A stretch of 10,029 nucleotides of DNA. Source: Bacteroidetes bacterium 4572_112 (GTDB taxonomy: Bacteria > Bacteroidota > Bacteroidia > Bacteroidales > UBA1556). The position numbers and the translations under genes were made by a program. Shown one piece after another: positions 1 to 6,423 of the stretch. Location of the stretch: NCBI GenBank assembly GCA_002254285.1, contig NIUZ01000047.1:1-10029 (forward strand), in the 5' to 3' direction. The notes under the pieces were generated by a model, which worked only from the letters and a program-made list of their open reading frames with translations, made no database searches and was not told the DNA's origin. Position 1 is the stretch's first letter. Every line of letters starts with the position of its first letter.

Positions 1-60
1 TTTTATATAATATAAAATACATCAGCTTATTATATTCTGTAATACCTAATTGAATTATTT

Positions 61-68
61 TATCTTTG
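61..68 (+). promoter_or_regulatory. Bacteroidetes -7 promoter box for the HtrA-like gene
   Basis: TATCTTTG matches the Bacteroidetes sigma-factor -7 consensus TAnnTTTG exactly. It lies 26 bp before the start codon, so the leader would be about 20 nt long. The leader is A-rich (AAAAAACACAAAAC) with no Shine-Dalgarno site, as is usual in this phylum. No clear -33 TTTG is present at the expected 19-21 bp spacing; TTCTG at 35-39 is the nearest candidate. Confidence 0.55.
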
Positions 69-94
69 CCATCTAAATTCAAAAAACACAAAAC

Positions 95-1117
95 ATGAAT
101 AAAATATTTACATTAATTTCAGCATTTATTATAATCTCTGCTAGCACTTTTGCTCAAGATATAAGTGCTTTATACGAGAAACTAAATAAGTCGGTAGTTG
201 TAATACGAGTAATGGAGAGCAAGACCAAAGGTACAGGTAATTCTTCGGATAAGGTATCCTATGGTGCGCTTGGTTCTGGAGTTCTTGTTGGAAAGGAAAC
301 TATTCTTACGGCAGCTCATGTTGTTAATAATGGTGATAAAATTAAAGTAGTTTTTACTGATGGACAAGAGCTTGCTGCAGTAGTAGAAAGCTTATCTAAG
401 ATTGCAGATATTGCTAAAATTAGAGTTTTAGGAGTAATTAAGGATCCTCATCCTGCAAAAATGGGTGATAGTGATAAAGCCAAAATTGGTGATAAAGTAA
501 TGATTATTGGTAGTCCTATGGGATTAGAGCATTCTCTTTCGGTAGGTTATATCAGTAGAAAAGAAAAGCATAAATCAAAAACCAGCAACTTCAGTAGGTT
601 GGAGATGTTTCAAACTGATGCAGCTATAAATACAGGTAACTCAGGCGGTCCTATGTTTAATTTGGATGGTGAGGTTATAGGAATTGTAAGTTCTATTATG
701 TCGCGCTCTGGTGGTTTCGAAGGTATCGGCTTTGTTGCTACTATCAATATTATTAAAGAGTTATTAATAGAAAAGCATAATACTTGGTTAGGAATGGATT
801 CGCAAATTCTATACGGTCCTTTGGCTTGGGCATTAAATGTTCAGCAAGGTGGTGGTGTTCTAGTTCAGAATGTAACTAGCAACTCTCCAGCTTACTATAT
901 GGGTCTTAAAGGTGGAAATATTATTACTAAAATAGGAAGCGAAGAGCTTGCCATTGGTGGTGATGTATTGCTTCAATTGGATGATAAAAAACTTGATAGC
1001 CCTGAGCACATTCTTATTGCCTTGGATTATTTAAATGCTATGAAACCTGGTACTAAATATACTTTTAAAGTATTACGTAAAGGCGAAATTATTGATATCA
1101 ACTGGACTATAAAGTAA
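95..1117 (+). CDS. Exported HtrA/Deg-like serine protease with one PDZ domain
   Basis: This is a trypsin-fold (S1C, HtrA/Deg) serine endopeptidase expected in the periplasm, where the family degrades misfolded or damaged proteins. Residues 1-20 form a signal peptide (short basic start, hydrophobic core, cleavage near A20-Q21). The protease domain covers about 25-225 and the catalytic triad is complete: His75 in LTAAHVV, Asp105 in ADIAKIRV, and Ser183 in GNSGGP. A PDZ domain follows at about 230-338, with GVLVQNVTSNSPAYYMGLKGG as its opening strands and turn; it usually binds C-termini of substrates or controls activity. At 340 residues with a single PDZ it is closer to DegS size than to two-PDZ DegP. 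There is no membrane anchor beyond the signal peptide and no cysteine. It has its own promoter box and terminator, so it is probably transcribed alone. The start is set by the signal peptide and the A-rich leader. The family call is firm; the substrate is unknown. Confidence 0.93.
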   Translation: MNKIFTLISAFIIISASTFAQDISALYEKLNKSVVVIRVMESKTKGTGNSSDKVSYGALGSGVLVGKETILTAAHVVNNGDKIKVVFTDGQELAAVVESLSKIADIAKIRVLGVIKDPHPAKMGDSDKAKIGDKVMIIGSPMGLEHSLSVGYISRKEKHKSKTSNFSRLEMFQTDAAINTGNSGGPMFNLDGEVIGIVSSIMSRSGGFEGIGFVATINIIKELLIEKHNTWLGMDSQILYGPLAWALNVQQGGGVLVQNVTSNSPAYYMGLKGGNIITKIGSEELAIGGDVLLQLDDKKLDSPEHILIALDYLNAMKPGTKYTFKVLRKGEIIDINWTIK

Positions 1118-1139
1118 TTCGGTTTTAAAATATTTATTG

Positions 1140-1180
1140 AAATGCAATTGTAGTTTTATTCTGCAATTGCATTTTTTTTT
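1140..1180 (+). terminator. Strong intrinsic terminator of the HtrA-like gene
   Basis: A 14-bp stem pairs 1140-1153 with 1161-1174 (AAATGCAATTGTAG with CTGCAATTGCATTT, all Watson-Crick apart from one G-U pair). The loop is the 7-nt TTTTATT, and a run of T continues to 1180. It starts 22 bp after the stop codon. The minus-strand side has no T run, so it should act on plus-strand transcripts only. Confidence 0.9.
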
Positions 1181-1216
1181 GCAACCTTATTTTTTAGAAT
1201 TATGGGGATATTTTGC

Positions 1217-1324
1217 TTATACCAATTTGGTATTATACCATTTTGTCATAATTTTTGGCTGCGCTTTCAAAAATTTCGCCAAAATTATCTATGTATTATA
1301 ATTCATAGCCCTACCCTATAGGGC
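1217..1324. repeat. Hairpin-rich intergenic repeat, possibly a decayed small element
   Basis: Three palindromes lie one after another. ATACCAA-T-TTGGTAT occupies 1219-1233, and TTATACCA is repeated directly at 1217 and 1233. A near-perfect inverted repeat follows: ATAATTTTTGGC (1248-1259) against GCCAAAATTAT (1278-1288), one A different in length, around an 18-nt loop. The third is GCCCTA-CCCTA-TAGGGC at 1308-1324. None has a T run on either strand, so they are poor terminators. The stretch lies between the convergent ends of the HtrA-like gene and the DUF6873 gene. It could be a small non-autonomous repeat or RNA structure at the 3' end of the minus-strand transcript. No transposase or clear target-site duplication is visible. 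Confidence 0.4.
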
Positions 1325-1354
1325 ATGACTATTGAATCTATTCATAAGGAGTTT

Positions 1355-2032
1355 TTATTTCATAAAGAAAATCCCACCGCCATCAATCAATTCCCCATCA
1401 TATAATTCAATAATAGTATAACCTAATTTATTGCAATAATCTCGAATTTGCTCGCCTTGTTTATGGTGTTTTAGACTACCGATTACAAAAATATTTTTCT
1501 TGTAAATACCCAAGCAGCCTCCAATAAATCCATAATCAAATCCTTCTAATATTATCTCATTGGGATTTATAAATAAACCTTCAGGGAAATTCTTTTGAAG
1601 ACTCTTTTCGCTGCTTATAATATGTGTGTTATCTATAATAAGCGTATTACATCTTGCATAAGATTGTTTGCTCTGTATCCATGTTTTATCCTTTGTAAGC
1701 TCAAGTATTTTCGGGTCACAAAACTTATTATTTCCTATAACAACATCATTATTATAAGATACATTATAAGCCGTTGTTAGAGGGTATTTATTGCCAAGTT
1801 GATTGTCTCCAAATTGAAATTTTATTTTATGTTTATTCAAAACTATAACTAAACTTAGAGGTGATTGTGGAGCAATTACCAATTTATTAGTATGCTGAAA
1901 AATAAAAATATCGGGATGGCCAGATATTGCTTCGTATACAATTCCTGAAGTTTCAAGCTCATATATTTCTCCGTATTCTTGGAGCTTATCTTTAGCTTGC
2001 TGTGGGAGCTTTTTATCAATAATAATCAACAT
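1355..2032 (-). CDS. DUF6873-type protein of probable pentein (GME) fold
   Basis: I recognise this as a DUF6873 family protein, a family assigned to the guanidino-modifying-enzyme (pentein propeller) fold that includes arginine deiminase and amidinotransferases. No member's function is known to me. The sequence shows about five repeated blocks, each a small-residue turn followed by a hydrophobic strand: H39-PDIFIFQ, A88-YNVSYNNDVVIGN, Y125-ARCNTLIIDNTHIIS, Y167-GFIGGCLGIYKKNIFVIG and D217-GGGIFFMK. That fits five-fold pseudo-symmetry. Penteins such as DDAH place a catalytic Cys in a GGG-x(n)-C block near the C-terminus; here IDGGG is followed by IFFMK and the protein ends, with no Cys, so ordinary guanidino chemistry is doubtful. 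There is no signal peptide, so it is probably cytoplasmic. The ATG lies 17 bp inside the 3' end of the radical SAM gene, which suggests one mRNA and coupled translation. The family call is fairly sure; the role is unknown. Confidence 0.75.
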   Translation of the reverse strand: MLIIIDKKLPQQAKDKLQEYGEIYELETSGIVYEAISGHPDIFIFQHTNKLVIAPQSPLSLVIVLNKHKIKFQFGDNQLGNKYPLTTAYNVSYNNDVVIGNNKFCDPKILELTKDKTWIQSKQSYARCNTLIIDNTHIISSEKSLQKNFPEGLFINPNEIILEGFDYGFIGGCLGIYKKNIFVIGSLKHHKQGEQIRDYCNKLGYTIIELYDGELIDGGGIFFMK

Positions 2033-3023
2033 GATATTCTAGCTTTTTAATATTACTGTCGGCATAAAACTTAATTCTATGAAAACTCTCAAAAAGTAGT
2101 TTTCTATTTTTCGCCTCATATCCAATGGCATAGTTGAGTTGCTTTGCTGCAACGGATATTTTTATTCTTTGATTATTGGATTCTTCGGTAATTAAAGATT
2201 GTAGTTTTTGCCACCAAACCTGCGTCATTACTTTTTCTTTGAAGTTGTACATATCGGGTCCGGCAGTAACTTCATTTTCCATAAGATTATCATCAGGATA
2301 AAGCCCAATACGGAGCACTTTTATATCTGCAGCTTCAAAAATATTATAAACTTCAGCACTTTGCCTTATGGCTTCATCTGTGGAAATAGCTTTATAATTG
2401 CCTCTTTTATATAAGGTGTCTAAAGATGTATCTTTAATAATAAGGGTGGGATAAATTCGAGTTTCTTTGGCTCCAAGTTGTACGATTTTATGAGCAGTTT
2501 CCTTAGATTTCTCAAGAGTATCACCCGGCAAGCCTATCATCATTTGCAAGCCAAGGGTAAATCCATTCTTATTTATTAGTTCACTGGCTTTTGCCACAGC
2601 ATTATAATCATGCCCACGGTGGCTTTTTATTAATACCTCGTCATCCAATGATTGTGCGCCGAGCTCAATATGAGTTACGCCATATTTTTTAAGAATATCA
2701 AGAATATTTTGATCAATATTGTCGGGACGAGTTGAGATTCTTATGCCTGTGATTGTACCATCTTTAATATATGGACTGGCAAGCTTTAGGAAATCTATTT
2801 GCTCTTCAATAGGCATGGCAGTGAATGTGCCACCAAAAAAAGCAATTTGTATTTCAGAATTTTCTTTGGGAATACTCTCTAGGTGCTGATTTATTGTGTT
2901 TTTGATTTCGTCAAAATCAATAGCCGCATCCTTACCAGTTATTTTCTGCTGATTGCAATAAATACACTGAAAAGGACACGCCCTCTCGGGAATAAATATC
3001 GGAATATTATAATGACGAAGCAC
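2016..3023 (-). CDS. Elp3-like radical SAM protein without acetyltransferase domain
   Basis: This is a radical SAM enzyme of the Elp3/MiaB/NifB superfamily. The [4Fe-4S] motif is C16-PFQ-C20-IY-C23 (CX3CX2C), preceded by the typical IPIFIPERA opening. GGTFT at 64-68, STRPD at 97-101, ELGAQSLDDEVL at 120-131 and GLPGDT at 164-169 are the further superfamily motifs. The C-terminal part (about 235-335, starting VLRIGLYP and EVTAGPDMY) fits the Radical_SAM_C domain. True Elp3 adds a GNAT acetyltransferase domain; at 335 residues this protein lacks it, as do many bacterial relatives whose substrate is unknown. The start codon is GTG. An in-frame TAA lies 15-13 nt upstream with no ATG in between, and AAGGA sits just before the GTG, an unusual Shine-Dalgarno-like site for this phylum. 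The gene is followed by, and overlaps, the DUF6873 gene. No -7 box is visible upstream, so it may depend on nusB readthrough. Confidence 0.88.
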   Translation of the reverse strand: MLRHYNIPIFIPERACPFQCIYCNQQKITGKDAAIDFDEIKNTINQHLESIPKENSEIQIAFFGGTFTAMPIEEQIDFLKLASPYIKDGTITGIRISTRPDNIDQNILDILKKYGVTHIELGAQSLDDEVLIKSHRGHDYNAVAKASELINKNGFTLGLQMMIGLPGDTLEKSKETAHKIVQLGAKETRIYPTLIIKDTSLDTLYKRGNYKAISTDEAIRQSAEVYNIFEAADIKVLRIGLYPDDNLMENEVTAGPDMYNFKEKVMTQVWWQKLQSLITEESNNQRIKISVAAKQLNYAIGYEAKNRKLLFESFHRIKFYADSNIKKLEYHVDYY

Positions 3024-3055
3024 TGTTCCTTGGTTTTATATTTTTTAACTAAAGG

Positions 3056-3077
3056 CTTGTCCTGAGCTTGTCGAAGG
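3056..3077. repeat. REP-like short palindromic sequence
   Basis: CCTGAGCTTGTCGAAGG at 3061-3077, preceded by CTTGT, is an imperfect palindrome with CCT and AGG ends. From memory, this core and its complement CCTTCGACAAGCTCAGG recur as an intergenic repeat in many unrelated bacterial genomes. It interrupts a run of GGCTAAA heptamers: one unit (CTAAAGGC, 3049-3056) lies before it and the main array after it. No REP-associated tyrosine transposase lies in the window. Confidence 0.5.
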
Positions 3078-3125
3078 GCTAAAGGCTAAAGGCTAAAGGC
3101 TAAAGGTTAAATGTTAAATGGTTAA
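3077..3125. repeat. Heptamer tandem array (GGCTAAA)
   Basis: Four exact GGCTAAA units fill 3077-3104, followed by decayed units GGTTAAA (3105-3111), TGTTAAA (3112-3118) and TGGTTAA (3119-3125). The array lies 54-102 bp upstream of the GTG start of the radical SAM gene on the minus strand. Short exact units like these can change copy number by replication slippage. Confidence 0.85.
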
Positions 3126-3135
3126 GTAGGTTTTT

Positions 3136-3215
3136 CAACCCCTTACCATATTTTACAATTCTTTACTACCTTTTACAACTCCTTACTATACTTTACCCTA
3201 TTTCCCAACTCCTTA
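3136..3215. repeat. Degenerate decamer tandem array
   Basis: Read in steps of ten from 3136 the sequence is CAACCCCTTA, CCATATTTTA, CAATTCTTTA, CTACCTTTTA, CAACTCCTTA, CTATACTTTA, CCCTATTTCC, CAACTCCTTA. Seven of the eight units begin with C and end with TTA. On the minus strand the units begin TAAGG or TAAA. The array fills most of the space between the nusB stop codon and the heptamer array. GGTTAAG at 3120-3126 and CTTAACC at 3212-3218 form an exact 7-bp inverted pair around it. Confidence 0.75.
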
Positions 3216-3245
3216 ACCTTTCTCTATTCTCCCTTCACTATTAAA

Positions 3246-4211
3246 CTACTGTCCAACCAATCCTCTACCTTTTTTTTGTATAGTTTTGCTACGTAATCCG
3301 TCAGCAATAGTTCTGTCTAACAGTCCGTTAACGAATACGCTGCTACGTGGTGAGCTAAAGTGTTTAGCTAGCTCAATCATTTCGTTTAGCGTTACTTTCA
3401 ATGGAATAGAATCGAATTTGAATATCTCGGCCATTCCCATACGGAGTAAAATAAGGTCCATATTTGCAATACGGTCAAACTCCCAGTTATTTGATTTTTC
3501 GACAATAATCTCGTCAAATTTCTCGCGGTTAACAATAGTCTCTCTTACCAAATCAATAACAAATGCTTTATCTTCGGCAACACGACCTTGTTTTTCTCCT
3601 TTATATAAGGTAGGTAGCTTTTGGCTAATATCTGTTTTTTCAGAAAACGAATGAATTGTAATATTCACCATTGCCAAACTCATATAGTAATCTTCGCTCC
3701 ACATAGAGTTAATCTCTTCGAAATAAGAACGCATAACCTCATTCTTAATCAAGTGATTGCGCACTAAACCTAAGATAATATCTTTATCATTTTCGTAGGT
3801 ATTCTCTTCGCGTTGCATATATTTTACATACTCCTTGCTTGAACGGAATTCGTGAACAACATTGCGGATAGTATCAGATGCCAACGACCATGTAATCTTT
3901 AGATTATCTTCTTTTAAAAGAAAATCTTTGTTCATTGCAATTTGGTGCAAAAACTTATTATCTATGAATCTTGTGTTGGGATTTAAATCTTCGGGAGTAG
4001 GGATGTATTTATTTTTTGATGCTTCTAACGACTCCTCAGCAAAACGATGGATTGCTGTAAGGAATGACAACTGATAGATATATAAATCGTATAATTTGTC
4101 AAGATTAGTGACCAATGATTTCTCTGTAGCGAGAGCATTTGTTTCACCTGATTGAAAGTGCGCATACAATGATTGTAAGGCTTTTATTCTCAGTTGTCGT
4201 CTGTTTAGCAT
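3246..4211 (-). CDS. nusB: Transcription antitermination protein NusB, long Bacteroidetes form
   Basis: NusB binds boxA RNA with NusE (ribosomal protein S10) and prevents premature termination in rRNA operons. The N-terminus LNRRQLRIKALQSLYAHFQS is the RNA-binding first helix of the NusB fold. The C-terminal block at about 215-300 holds the family signature: RIANMDLILLRMGMAEI at 247-263, then IPLKVTLNEMIELAKHFSSP and SVFVNGLLD up to residue 299. NusB is usually about 140-160 residues; this one has 321 because about 150 residues of charged helical sequence (about 60-210) separate the two halves. Long NusB proteins are common in Bacteroidetes, so I read this as a lineage insertion and not a fusion. 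The stop codon is TAG. It is divergent from the M1 peptidase gene and has a matching -7 box on the minus strand. The neighbouring yajC and DUF1573 genes often seen in this phylum are absent here. Confidence 0.93.
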   Translation of the reverse strand: MLNRRQLRIKALQSLYAHFQSGETNALATEKSLVTNLDKLYDLYIYQLSFLTAIHRFAEESLEASKNKYIPTPEDLNPNTRFIDNKFLHQIAMNKDFLLKEDNLKITWSLASDTIRNVVHEFRSSKEYVKYMQREENTYENDKDIILGLVRNHLIKNEVMRSYFEEINSMWSEDYYMSLAMVNITIHSFSEKTDISQKLPTLYKGEKQGRVAEDKAFVIDLVRETIVNREKFDEIIVEKSNNWEFDRIANMDLILLRMGMAEIFKFDSIPLKVTLNEMIELAKHFSSPRSSVFVNGLLDRTIADGLRSKTIQKKGRGLVGQ

Positions 4212-4260
4212 AATAAAGAACTTTAAAAAAATTAATAATTATTTATAAATTTTGAAGTTG

Positions 4261-4268
4261 CAAAAATA
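4261..4268 (-). promoter_or_regulatory. -7 promoter box for nusB
   Basis: The minus strand reads TATTTTTG, an exact TAnnTTTG match, 49 bp upstream of the nusB ATG. It implies a leader of about 40 nt that is AT-rich. No TTTG is seen at -33 spacing. Confidence 0.5.
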
Positions 4269-4348
4269 GTGCTTTTTTCTTTTTGTCATTGCATTATTCT
4301 ACATTATTAACGTTTTTATAAAATAATATTTTTTTGAAAGAAATCATC

Positions 4349-4379
4349 TTTGCAATCCTCCTAAAATTTAGTAGTTTAG
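4349..4379 (+). promoter_or_regulatory. Possible promoter of the M1 peptidase gene
   Basis: TTTG at 4349-4352 and TAGTTTAG at 4372-4379 are 19 bp apart, the usual spacing between the Bacteroidetes -33 and -7 elements. The second box matches five of the six fixed positions of TAnnTTTG. It would give a leader of about 25 nt. Alternatively CATCTTTG at 4345-4352 (one mismatch to TAnnTTTG) is itself the -7 box; the two readings exclude each other. Confidence 0.4.
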
Positions 4380-4410
4380 CACTCCAAATAAATTTAAACC
4401 AATAGTAATA

Positions 4411-6279
4411 ATGAAAAGCTTTTTAATACAATCTATTCTATTAATTATAATGATTAGTGGAATAAACGTGAATGCTCAGACTAATAAAACCGTTTTTGTT
4501 CATAAAGAAGTGCGAAATGCAATTGATAATAATACAAGAACAAATACAGGTGTTGTAGGCGATAACTACTGGCAAAACTATTGTAATTATGATATTAAAG
4601 CAGAAATATTTACCGACACAAAGTTGATTAAAGGAACAGAAGTACTTACTTATTTTAATAATAGTCCTGATACTTTAAGAAGGCTATATTTTTCTAATGT
4701 GCAAGATTTATTTAAGAAAGGTATAAAGCGTGATTGGGATATGGGGACGCAAGATTTGCACGATGGTGTACAGATTCACTCTATAGAGATTGATGGTGTG
4801 AATTTTGAAATGATAAATAATAAAACTGTATTTAGTAGCACTACCGATTTTATTGTGATTTTAAAAAGTCATTTTGCGCCAAAAACTACTCATAAAATTA
4901 AAATAGAATGGACAAATATTATTCCTAAATACACTACTGTGCGCAATGGAATATATGGCGAAACTAACTATATGTTAGGGTATTGGTTTCCTAAAATGAA
5001 GGTTTACGATGATATGTATGGCTGGGCCAAAATACCCCATACAGGAATGGCAGAGTTCTATAATGAATTTGGAAATTATAATGTAGAAATCACTACGCCA
5101 AAAGATTATAAACTATGGTCAACTGGTGTATTGCAAAATCCTGAGCATTTATATACAAAGACTATTTTAAAAAGAATTGAAGAAGCAAAAAAGAGTGATG
5201 AAGTAGTTAATATCATTACTAAAAAAGATGTTGAAAAAAAAGAAGTGCTTAAAAACAAAACTAAGAATTTGTGGATTCTTAAAATGGATTCGGTTACTGA
5301 TTTTGCCTTTGCCATTAGCAAAGATTATCTTTGGGATGCAACAAGTATTCAGCTAAAAACTAAGCGAGTAAATGTTAATGCAGTATATAAATCAGACTCT
5401 AAGGATTTTGCTGAGATAGCAGAAATTACTCGTAATGTTATTGACTTTTTTAGTAATACTAATCCCGGTATTGAATATCCTTTTCCACAAATGACGGCCT
5501 TCAACGGTGGTGGCGGAATGGAATACCCTGCAATGGTAAATGATGGTGATAATGCTGATTTGGAGGGAACATTATACCTAACGGCTCATGAAGTTGGTCA
5601 TTCGTATTTTCCTTTTAATACTGGCTTAAATGAGCAGCGTTACGCATGGATGGACGAGGGTTTGATTACATATTTCCCTCGCAAGTTTGTAAAGAAATAT
5701 GTTGATGATAAGGAATTTACAGCGCATCGCCGTTTAGTAAAACAATACAATAAAGTTGCAACAACTGAAAAAGAGATGCCTTTGATGGTGCCTTCGTTTA
5801 ACACCGGTATTGCATATCGTTATCAGGCTTATAACAAATCGTCGGTGGCATTTCATGTATTATGCAATTACCTTGGTGAGGATGTTTTTAATAAAGCCTT
5901 ACAAGTATTTTCTGCTAATTGGGTACATAAGCATCCTACTGGTTATGACTTTTTTAATACTTTTAATACTGTAAGTGGCGAAAACCTTTCATGGTTTTGG
6001 AATCCTTGGTTTTTTGGAATGCAGAATGCCGATTTAGCCATCGGAGAGCTTAATGATGGTAAACTAAATATTGTAAATAATGGAGGATTACCTGTGGCTG
6101 TATTATTAACTATTTATAGTGGCGAGGAGTATAAAAAGCTTAGATTTAAGGCTAATGTTTGGAAGGATTCTGATGCATTATTGGTAGATATTCCAGAAGG
6201 ATTTAAGCTTACAAAAGCAGAACTTAATACCTTAGATATGCCCGATGTTAATCATGATGATAATGTAAAAGAGTTTTAA
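4411..6279 (+). CDS. Exported M1 family zinc metallopeptidase
   Basis: This is a gluzincin of the M1 (aminopeptidase N / leukotriene A4 hydrolase) family, removing N-terminal residues from peptides. Residues 1-22 are a signal peptide (cleavage near NA-Q), so it acts in the periplasm or at the outer membrane. The N-terminal beta domain covers about 55-240. The substrate-recognition loop appears as GGGGMEYPAM at 366-375 (the GAMEN equivalent), and the zinc site is complete: H393-E-V-G-H397, then 18 residues, then E416 in WMDEGL. Tyr474 in AYNKSSVAFHVL lies where the family has its transition-state tyrosine. A small beta domain closes the protein at about 540-610. It lacks the long C-terminal helical domain of aminopeptidase N, which fits its 622 residues. 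A charged stretch at 255-285 (many K and E) separates beta strands. There is no sorting domain at the C-terminus. It stands alone; no convincing terminator follows it. Confidence 0.92.
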   Translation: MKSFLIQSILLIIMISGINVNAQTNKTVFVHKEVRNAIDNNTRTNTGVVGDNYWQNYCNYDIKAEIFTDTKLIKGTEVLTYFNNSPDTLRRLYFSNVQDLFKKGIKRDWDMGTQDLHDGVQIHSIEIDGVNFEMINNKTVFSSTTDFIVILKSHFAPKTTHKIKIEWTNIIPKYTTVRNGIYGETNYMLGYWFPKMKVYDDMYGWAKIPHTGMAEFYNEFGNYNVEITTPKDYKLWSTGVLQNPEHLYTKTILKRIEEAKKSDEVVNIITKKDVEKKEVLKNKTKNLWILKMDSVTDFAFAISKDYLWDATSIQLKTKRVNVNAVYKSDSKDFAEIAEITRNVIDFFSNTNPGIEYPFPQMTAFNGGGGMEYPAMVNDGDNADLEGTLYLTAHEVGHSYFPFNTGLNEQRYAWMDEGLITYFPRKFVKKYVDDKEFTAHRRLVKQYNKVATTEKEMPLMVPSFNTGIAYRYQAYNKSSVAFHVLCNYLGEDVFNKALQVFSANWVHKHPTGYDFFNTFNTVSGENLSWFWNPWFFGMQNADLAIGELNDGKLNIVNNGGLPVAVLLTIYSGEEYKKLRFKANVWKDSDALLVDIPEGFKLTKAELNTLDMPDVNHDDNVKEF

Positions 6280-6361
6280 TAATTTGGAAAGTTGTCATAA
6301 TTAAAATTCCAAAAAATAGATTATTTTCTTTTGTTTGCCCTTTTAGGTTTATTAAACTGAG

Positions 6362-6423
6362 TTTTGTAAATATAGTTTTAAATAGACTACACAATTAATC
6401 AGTTTTTATTATTTTGTAAATAT
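6362..6423. repeat. 12-bp direct repeat at the end of the antitoxin-like ORF
   Basis: TTTTGTAAATAT occurs at 6362-6373 and again at 6412-6423, exactly 50 bp apart. The right copy lies inside the last codons of the small minus-strand ORF (HIYK); the left copy lies just beyond its stop codon. The sequence between copies is only weakly similar to its flanks, so it may be an old duplication or chance in AT-rich DNA. Confidence 0.5.

Noticed and set aside
50..68. Shared pattern of TTG, 8 bp, then ATCTTTGC upstream of both exported peptidase genes (50-69 and 4334-4353)
   Set aside because: The 8-bp spacing does not fit -33/-7 elements and the match is short in AT-rich DNA; it is more likely coincidence than a shared regulator site.
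1308..1324. GCCCTA / TAGGGC hairpin as terminator of the minus-strand genes
   Set aside because: On the minus strand the stem is followed by TATGAATTATAAT with no T run, so it is kept only as part of the hairpin block.
3077..3215. CRISPR array
   Set aside because: The repeats are 7 and 10 bp with no spacers, and no cas gene is present.
3286..3654. 122-codon plus-strand ORF inside nusB
   Set aside because: It is antisense to the conserved C-terminal signature of NusB and has serine-rich shadow composition with no recognisable motif.
6283..6313. TTTGGAA / TTCCAAA hairpin after the M1 peptidase gene as a terminator
   Set aside because: The stem is only 7 bp with a 17-nt loop, and A, not T, follows it.
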